Below are positions 58,807 to 64,000 of a stretch of DNA of 64,000 nucleotides, piece after piece. Each line of letters begins with the position of its first letter. The first letter of the stretch is position 1. The stretch covers positions 248,001 through 312,000 of the forward strand of contig NZ_JAENJH010000006.1 in NCBI RefSeq assembly GCF_016595675.1. The letters run 5' to 3'. Under the pieces are notes generated by a model. The model made no database searches, had not been told where the DNA came from, and was given only the letters and a program-made list of their open reading frames with translations. Position numbers and translations under genes: made by a program. Source of the DNA: Prauserella cavernicola. Its GTDB lineage: Bacteria > Actinomycetota > Actinomycetes > Mycobacteriales > Pseudonocardiaceae.

Positions 58807-59997
58807 GTGTCCGGTGGTCCACTGAGCGGGGTGCGCGTCCTGGACGTATCGACGATCCTGGCCGGTCCGTTGGCGTCCTCGCTGCTCGGCGAGTTCGGCG
58901 CCGAGGTGATCAAGATCGAGCAGCCGGGCGAGGGCGACCCGGCGCGACGCTATCCGCCACTGGAGGACGACGGCGTCTCCGCGGCCTGGGCGATGCTCGG
59001 TCGCACCAAGCAGAGCGTCACGATCGACCTGCACGCGCCGGAGGCCGCCGCTCTCGTGGGACGGCTGGCCGCGACCGCCGACGTCGTGGTGACCAACTTC
59101 CGGCCCGCGACGCTGCGCCGCTTCCGTATCGACTTCGACGACCTGCTGGCCTACCGGCCGGATCTGGTGATGGTGCACGTCAGCGCGTTCGGCCGCGTCG
59201 GCCCCTACGCCGAGCGGCCCGGCTTCGCCCGCGTGGCCGAGGCCTTCGCCGGGCTGACCTACCGCACGGGCGACCCGCAGCGGCCACCGATCTTCGCCGG
59301 CTATCCCGTCGCCGACGGCGTCACCGGCATCTACGCGGCGTTCGCGGCGATGCTCGCCCTGCGCCAGCGGGACCGCACCGGCGAGGCCCAGCTGGCCGAC
59401 ATTCCGCTCTACGAGCCGCTGCTGCGCATGATGGAGGACTTCGTCGTCGAGTACGGCGCGACCGGCCACAGCCGGGAACGCCAGGGCAACCAGAACCCGC
59501 ACATCAGCCCCAACAACCTGTACCGGACCCGCGACGGCCGCTGGCTCGCCCTGCCCGCCTCGACCGAGCAGATGTGGCGGCGGCTGGTCGCGGTCATGGA
59601 CGCACCCGATCTCGCCGTGCACGACACCATGACCGCGCGGCTGGAGCACCGGGACGAGGTCGAGGCGCGCGTTGCCGAGTTCGTGGGAGCGCACGACCTG
59701 GAGCCGTTGATGGCCCTGCTCGTCGAAGCGGGAGTGGCGGCGGGACCGGTCAACTCGGCGGCCGACATCCTGGCCGATCCGCACATCCGCGCGCGCGGAT
59801 CGGTGGTCGAGGTCGACGGCGGCGACGGGCAGGGCCCCCGGACGATGCAGGCGCCCGCGGGCCGGTTCTCCGGCTTCGAGGGCACGATGGGCGGCCGCGC
59901 ACCGGCGCTCGGCGAGCACACCACCGAGTTGCTGGGAAAGATCGCAGGGCTGACCGGGCCGGAGATCGAACAGCTGCGCCGCCGCGGCGTGATCTGA
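58807..59997 (+). CDS. Class III (CaiB/BaiF) CoA-transferase, second copy
   Basis: 396 residues from GTG 58807 (AAAGGA upstream). 'PLSGVRVLDVSTILAGPLASSLLGEFGAEVIKIEQPGEGDPAR' starts the fold and the predicted catalytic Asp170 is in 'GYPVADGVTGIYAAF'. It belongs to the frc/caiB/mesaconate-CoA-transferase group. The neighbouring MatC-type permease suggests a dicarboxylate such as malonate, mesaconate or a similar acid is imported and activated to its CoA ester (inference). Confidence 0.92.
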   Translation: MSGGPLSGVRVLDVSTILAGPLASSLLGEFGAEVIKIEQPGEGDPARRYPPLEDDGVSAAWAMLGRTKQSVTIDLHAPEAAALVGRLAATADVVVTNFRPATLRRFRIDFDDLLAYRPDLVMVHVSAFGRVGPYAERPGFARVAEAFAGLTYRTGDPQRPPIFAGYPVADGVTGIYAAFAAMLALRQRDRTGEAQLADIPLYEPLLRMMEDFVVEYGATGHSRERQGNQNPHISPNNLYRTRDGRWLALPASTEQMWRRLVAVMDAPDLAVHDTMTARLEHRDEVEARVAEFVGAHDLEPLMALLVEAGVAAGPVNSAADILADPHIRARGSVVEVDGGDGQGPRTMQAPAGRFSGFEGTMGGRAPALGEHTTELLGKIAGLTGPEIEQLRRRGVI

Positions 59998-60016
59998 GAA
60001 CTCGAAGGAGCCGCAC

Positions 60017-61297
60017 ATGACTATGGCAGTCGTGTCGATCATCGTCCTGGTCGCACTCTTCGCGGCCACCCTGATACCCGCGTTCGACCTCGGGCTCGGC
60101 GCATTGGCCGCGGCGTTCGTCGTGGGCCTGGCGGCCGGGGTGCCCGCCGACGAGGTGACCGGGTTCTTCCCCGCCGACTTCTTCGTCCTGATCGTCGGGG
60201 TCACCGCCCTGTTCGCCGTGGCTCACCTGAACGGGACCCTCGACTGGCTGCTCGATCTGCTGCTGCGACTGGTCGGTGGGCGGCTCGCGCTGGTGCCACT
60301 GGTGCCGTTCGTGATCGGGGCGGTGCTGACCGCGGTCGGCACGCTGCCCGCGGCGGCGACCGCGATCGTCGCCCCGATCGCTCTGGGACTGGCCGCACGG
60401 TACGGAATCTCGCTCTTCGTGGCGGCCGTTCTCGGCGTCACCGGCATCATCAGCGGGCTGCTCTCACCGCTCGCCGTCTACGGCGTGACCGCGCGCCAGC
60501 TCAGCTCCCGCTTCGGCATCGAGCTGCCCGCTTCGGCGCCGGTGACCTTCCTGATCGGCGGCGTGCTGACCGGGCTGGTCGTGTCGCTGGTGTGTCTGCT
60601 CGTCGGGTTGCGGACCGGCGCCGTTCCCCGCGGCCGGGCCGTGTCCACAGAGGACGACCCGCCCGTCGGCACGGGGCCCGGCGCCGCCACGGCCACGACC
60701 GCGCGCGCGAGCACCCGCCGGGGCCGCGTTCTCACCGTGCTGTGCCTGCTCACCGTGGTGGTGCTCTCGGTCGGGTTCGAGATGAACATCGGCTACCTCG
60801 GCGTGACCGCGGCCCTGCTCCTGCAGTTGGTGCTGCGGCTGGAGCCCGGTGCAGTGGTGTCGAAGATTCCGTGGTCGGTGGTCCTGCTGATCGGCGGCCT
60901 GCTCACTTACGTCGGCCTGATGCAGGACCTGGGCGCGTTCGAGCAGATCGGCGACCTGCTGCGGGTCGACGGCTCGGCGGCGCTGAGCCTGCTGGTGCTG
61001 TGCTACATCGCTGGCATCACCTCGTTCGCCGCCAGCTCCATCGCGGTGTTCGTCACGGCCATGCCGCTGCTGCCGCCGTTGGTCGAGGCCGGTGTCTCGC
61101 CGGTCGGCGGGGTGCTCGCCATCGCACTGGCCTCGGTGCTGGTCGACATCAACCCGCTCGGCATCACCGGCGGCCTGATCCTCGGCGCGGCCGAACCGGA
61201 GGCCCGGCCGCGCCTGTTCCGGCAGCTGCTCACCTACGGGCTGATCTCGATCGCCGTCGCACCCGCTCTGGCCTGGCTGGCCTTCGGCTGGTGGTGA
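60017..61297 (+). CDS. MatC/SLC13-like dicarboxylate carrier
   Basis: 426 residues. About twelve hydrophobic segments with 'LGLGALAAAFVVGLAAGVPADEVTGFFPADFFVLIVGVTALFAVAHLNGTLDWLLDLLLRLVGGRLALVPLVPFVIGAVLTAVGTLPAAATAIVAPIAL', the pattern of the MatC N-terminal domain (malonate/dicarboxylate carrier). A charged cytoplasmic loop (about 200-235) splits the two halves. It is 19 bp after the CoA-transferase, so the two form a transport-plus-activation operon. Confidence 0.85.
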   Translation: MTMAVVSIIVLVALFAATLIPAFDLGLGALAAAFVVGLAAGVPADEVTGFFPADFFVLIVGVTALFAVAHLNGTLDWLLDLLLRLVGGRLALVPLVPFVIGAVLTAVGTLPAAATAIVAPIALGLAARYGISLFVAAVLGVTGIISGLLSPLAVYGVTARQLSSRFGIELPASAPVTFLIGGVLTGLVVSLVCLLVGLRTGAVPRGRAVSTEDDPPVGTGPGAATATTARASTRRGRVLTVLCLLTVVVLSVGFEMNIGYLGVTAALLLQLVLRLEPGAVVSKIPWSVVLLIGGLLTYVGLMQDLGAFEQIGDLLRVDGSAALSLLVLCYIAGITSFAASSIAVFVTAMPLLPPLVEAGVSPVGGVLAIALASVLVDINPLGITGGLILGAAEPEARPRLFRQLLTYGLISIAVAPALAWLAFGWW

Positions 61298-61304
61298 TCG
61301 GTGG

Positions 61305-62906
61305 TCAGCCTCGCCAGGCTCCCGCCGCGACGGATACTCCGTGTTCCCGTCCGAGAATCCGCCCGCTGCGCGCACCGGTCGCCACGCCGTCCCGTAGTAC
61401 GGGCACACCGTTGAGCACCACGGCGTGCACCCCCTCGGACAGCCGCCACGGATCGAGGTAGGTCGACCGGTCGAGCACGGTCTCCGGATCGAACACCACG
61501 ATGTCGGCGGCCGTGCCGTGGCGAAGCAGTCCTCGATCGGCGAGCCGGAGTCGTTCGGCCGGGAGCGAGGTCATTTTGCGGATCGCCTCCTCGAGGGTGA
61601 GGACGCCGCGCTCCCGCACGTACCGCCCGAGCACCCGGCTGAACGTGCCGAAACTGCGCGGATGCGGCATACCCTCACCACGGGCGTCCATGGTCCAGCC
61701 GTCGCTGGCCACCGCGACGGCCGGATGCCGGAGTACGGCCTCCACGTCCGCCTCGGCCATCGCGTGGTTGACGATGCCGACCTGTGCCTGATGTTCGGCG
61801 AGCACGTCGAGAGCGACATCGGCGGCATCCCCTGAGGCGCCGGTCGCGAGGTCCTCCAGCGACCTGCCGACCGCGTCGGCGTAGCGGCCGGGCGACAGTT
61901 CGGCGAGCACGATGCCGTCCGGGTCGATGTCGGCCGCGAACCGGTCGCGGAGTTCGGCCGCGATTCGCTCTCGCGTTCGCGGGTCGGCGAGCCGGTCCAG
62001 CAGCGCGGCCGCGCCGCCGTCGACGGCCCACGGTGCGAGCCGCGACATCAGCCCCGTACTCGATGCGGTGTAGGGGTACACGTCCGCCCCGACGTCCACA
62101 CCACGCTGCATGGCGGTCTCGATCAGCCGAAGCGCCTCGTGCACTGAACCGTGGTTCGCCCTGCCCATGCATTTGAGGTGCGAGATCTCCAGCCGGACCC
62201 CGGATCGCTCCGCGGTCCGGATGGCCTCGGTGACCGCTTCGACGAGCCGGTCGGTCTCGTTGCGCATGTGCGTCGAGTAGAGCATCCCGTGCCGGGCCGC
62301 GACGCGAGCGAGCTCCTCGATCTCGTCCGCGCCACCGAAGAGTCCCGGGGCGTAGATCAGCCCGGAGGAGAACCCGAGCGCCCCACCGCGCGCGGCGTCG
62401 GCGACCAACTGTCGCATGTGGTCGAGTTCGTCCGTGCTCGGCGGCCGGTCCTCGCCGCCGAGCACCGCGTGGCGCACCGCTCCGTGCCCGATCTGCAGGC
62501 CGACGTTGACCGCGGGACGCGCACGTTCGAGTGCGCCGCCGAAACCGGCCGCGTCCTTCCAGTCCCAGCTCAACTCGTGCCCGTGCACGGGCAGGCGGGG
62601 CGGCAGTCCGCCGACGACGGGAAACGGCGAGAATCCGCAGTTGCCGACCAGCAAGGTCGTGACGCCCTGATGGAGCTGAGTCGTCGCATGCGGCGAGGAC
62701 TCCAGCGTGAAGTCCGCGTGCGAGTGCAGATCGATGAACCCCGGCGCGACCACCATGCCACCGGCGTCCACGGTCTCGGCCCCGTCGAGGCCCGGCCCGA
62801 TCCCGCTGATGCGATCGCCGGTGATCCCGATGTCGGCGCGTACCCTCGGAGCTCCGCTGCCGTCGATGATCTCGCCACCACGAATGACGATCTCGTGTTC
62901 CGTCAC
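61305..62906 (-). CDS. N-acyl-D-amino-acid deacylase (amidohydrolase superfamily)
   Basis: 533 residues from GTG 62906. Metal-site residues of D-aminoacylases are all present: H61/H63 ('IDLHSHAD'), the bridging Cys90 in 'VTTLLVGNCGFSPFP', H213 ('STHMRNE'), H243 ('ISHLKC') and D402 ('VASDGW'). The beta-sandwich halves are at both ends. Length is usual for the family. It would hydrolyse N-acyl-D-amino acids or a related amide in the cytosol. It lies 11 bp after a permease gene, which probably imports the substrate. Confidence 0.9.
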   Translation of the reverse strand: MTEHEIVIRGGEIIDGSGAPRVRADIGITGDRISGIGPGLDGAETVDAGGMVVAPGFIDLHSHADFTLESSPHATTQLHQGVTTLLVGNCGFSPFPVVGGLPPRLPVHGHELSWDWKDAAGFGGALERARPAVNVGLQIGHGAVRHAVLGGEDRPPSTDELDHMRQLVADAARGGALGFSSGLIYAPGLFGGADEIEELARVAARHGMLYSTHMRNETDRLVEAVTEAIRTAERSGVRLEISHLKCMGRANHGSVHEALRLIETAMQRGVDVGADVYPYTASSTGLMSRLAPWAVDGGAAALLDRLADPRTRERIAAELRDRFAADIDPDGIVLAELSPGRYADAVGRSLEDLATGASGDAADVALDVLAEHQAQVGIVNHAMAEADVEAVLRHPAVAVASDGWTMDARGEGMPHPRSFGTFSRVLGRYVRERGVLTLEEAIRKMTSLPAERLRLADRGLLRHGTAADIVVFDPETVLDRSTYLDPWRLSEGVHAVVLNGVPVLRDGVATGARSGRILGREHGVSVAAGAWRG

Positions 62907-62917
62907 GGTCGAGTGCC

Positions 62918-64000
62918 TCACAGTTCGAAGAAGAGAATGGCGGCGTACATCAGGGTCGCCGGAATGATCACCAGCCAGCCGACGACGAGCAGATTTCGCA
63001 GATTCGCCGAGCGGGCGAGACCCATCGCGCCCACCATGTTCGCGTTGGGGAACGGCCCGTAGGTGTCGATCTTGGAGGCGAACAGCAGCACGATGACCCA
63101 CGCGTTGGCGCCGACGCCGATGCTGGCCGCGAGGCTGCCGAAGACGTTGTCCAGCAACACGACCTGGGCAGCGGTCGCCCCGGGTACGCCGACCCAGCCG
63201 AGCATCGCGATCACCGCCACGAACACCAGCGGCGGCAGGGCGCCCAGTTCGGCGGCGAACAGATCCAGCACGACGTCGAAGGGCTTGAGCTCGTCGACGG
63301 CGAGGAAGAAGACCGCGAGCAACCAGAACAGCATGAACATCTTGACCTGGCCGGCGGCGCCTCGGATCAGGTGCTCGGCGACCCGGATGGCGGGCAGCCC
63401 ACCGGCGAGACCGGTGACGATGGCGATCACCGGCAGCGCGACGAGCGGGAACGTCGTTCCCGCGCCGACGACGATCGCGTAGCCGACACAGGCCAGCAGC
63501 GAGACCGTGAAGGCGACCGTCGCCGGGCCACGGCGAATGCCGGCCATCACCGGAGGCGGCTCCGCGACTTCGAGCGTGTCGTACTCGTCGCCGGTGTTCA
63601 CGGTCCGTCGCTGTACCCAGGGCACGATGATCATGCCGGCGACGACGGAGAGAATGGCCAGCGGACCCGCGCCGTAGAGCACGTACTGCAGATAGCCGAC
63701 GTCCGCGGCGGTCATGATCGCGACGTTCGAGCCCGCGAACGGCGCGAGCGCGAGACCTGCCGATCCGCCGATGAACATCATCGCGGCCGAGGCGGAACGG
63801 GTGAAGCCGAGCCGCGCGACCACGGGCAGCAACAGTGGGGCCGCGATGGCCAGCGCACCTGCCAGCGTCCCCAGTGCCGCGACCAGGATGAGACAGGCAA
63901 GCATCACACCGAGAATCGCCCTGGTGCGACTGGTGTGCCCCACCACGCGCAGGACGGCCCGCACGATCGAGTCGGCCGCGCCGGTGACCCTGAGCAGTTC
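62918..64000 (-). CDS. Ion-transporter-superfamily permease (GntP/CitMHS-like), 5' end outside window
   Basis: At least 360 residues; the frame is open to the right edge, so the N-terminus is missing. It is hydrophobic throughout with the two half-site motifs 'SASAAMMFIGGSAGLALAPFAGSNVAIMTAADVGYLQYVLYGAGPL' and 'ASKIDTYGPFPNANMVGAMGLARS' (the latter Asn/Pro-rich hairpin is typical of the superfamily). The substrate is unknown; the adjacent deacylase suggests an acylamino acid or its product. Confidence 0.75.
   Translation of the reverse strand, partial: ELLRVTGAADSIVRAVLRVVGHTSRTRAILGVMLACLILVAALGTLAGALAIAAPLLLPVVARLGFTRSASAAMMFIGGSAGLALAPFAGSNVAIMTAADVGYLQYVLYGAGPLAILSVVAGMIIVPWVQRRTVNTGDEYDTLEVAEPPPVMAGIRRGPATVAFTVSLLACVGYAIVVGAGTTFPLVALPVIAIVTGLAGGLPAIRVAEHLIRGAAGQVKMFMLFWLLAVFFLAVDELKPFDVVLDLFAAELGALPPLVFVAVIAMLGWVGVPGATAAQVVLLDNVFGSLAASIGVGANAWVIVLLFASKIDTYGPFPNANMVGAMGLARSANLRNLLVVGWLVIIPATLMYAAILFFEL

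Noticed and set aside
1-64000. CRISPR arrays, tRNA/rRNA genes, insertion sequences, prophage or integrative-element ends
   Set aside because: No direct-repeat arrays, cloverleaf-like sequences, transposase or integrase genes, or flanking att-like repeats were found by reading; the island looks chromosomal rather than recently mobile.

Overview
The window is about 70% GC DNA with GTG starts, stop/start overlaps and an actinobacterial gene repertoire: an IdeR/DtxR-type iron box, an F420-dependent glucose-6-phosphate dehydrogenase, a mycofactocin-type SDR and a [3Fe-4S] ferredoxin. It is most likely a chromosomal segment of a free-living Actinomycetota, plausibly Pseudonocardiaceae (family placement is inference). 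No rRNA, tRNA, CRISPR, transposase or phage gene was seen. The one clearly broken gene is a WYL-regulator remnant at about 57.3-57.8 kb.

Layout. 1-6.3 kb: the end of an acyl-CoA dehydrogenase, a phytoene-desaturase-like flavoprotein, a ferredoxin and its reductase, then on the other strand a metallo-beta-lactamase-fold hydrolase, a TetR regulator and an AraC regulator. 6.3-11.4 kb: a five-gene ferric-siderophore uptake operon (binding lipoprotein, two permeases, ATPase, siderophore-interacting reductase) behind an iron box. 11.5-12.2 kb: an HD-domain protein.

12.2-42.8 kb is a catabolic island. A nine-gene minus-strand operon (22.5 to 12.2 kb) encodes a mycofactocin-type SDR, an MHS transporter, a zinc alcohol dehydrogenase, an aldehyde dehydrogenase, a Baeyer-Villiger-type monooxygenase, a SnoaL-like protein and a complete TRAP transporter. 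Divergent from it is an aromatic-acid-type MFS transporter. A thiolase/HSD10-like SDR/enoyl-CoA hydratase operon lies on the minus strand. Divergent from that is a seven-gene operon: acyl-CoA dehydrogenase, acyl-CoA synthetase, second acyl-CoA dehydrogenase, CitE-like lyase, MaoC hydratase, aldehyde dehydrogenase and class III CoA-transferase. Then come an SDR, an acyl-CoA dehydrogenase, an FCD-GntR regulator, an amidohydrolase, and an operon of LLM oxidoreductase, SnoaL, SDR, ring-cleavage-type crotonase and Fgd. A nearly identical palindromic operator lies in both the 22.5 kb and the 26.75 kb divergent promoter regions and ties the operons into one predicted regulon. The likely theme is uptake of an organic acid or cyclic/terpenoid ketone, oxidation via alcohol, ketone and lactone or acid, CoA activation and beta-oxidation-like breakdown, with F420 and mycofactocin as redox cofactors. 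The substrate is not determined by the sequence.

42.8-52.8 kb: a small secreted cysteine-containing protein, a lipoprotein HtrA-like protease, a macrolide-type glycosyltransferase divergent from a MerR regulator, a 14-TM drug exporter divergent from its MarR regulator, a membrane-anchored carboxylesterase coupled to a GOLPH3-family protein, and a second MerR.

52.8-64 kb: sugar-diacid and carboxylate metabolism, with a CitMHS transporter, an Ldh-family dehydrogenase divergent from a talarate/galactarate-dehydratase-like enolase-superfamily enzyme, an FCD-GntR regulator, the WYL pseudogene, a LysR regulator divergent from a class III CoA-transferase plus MatC-type transporter, and an N-acyl-D-amino-acid deacylase following an ion-transporter-superfamily permease that runs off the window.
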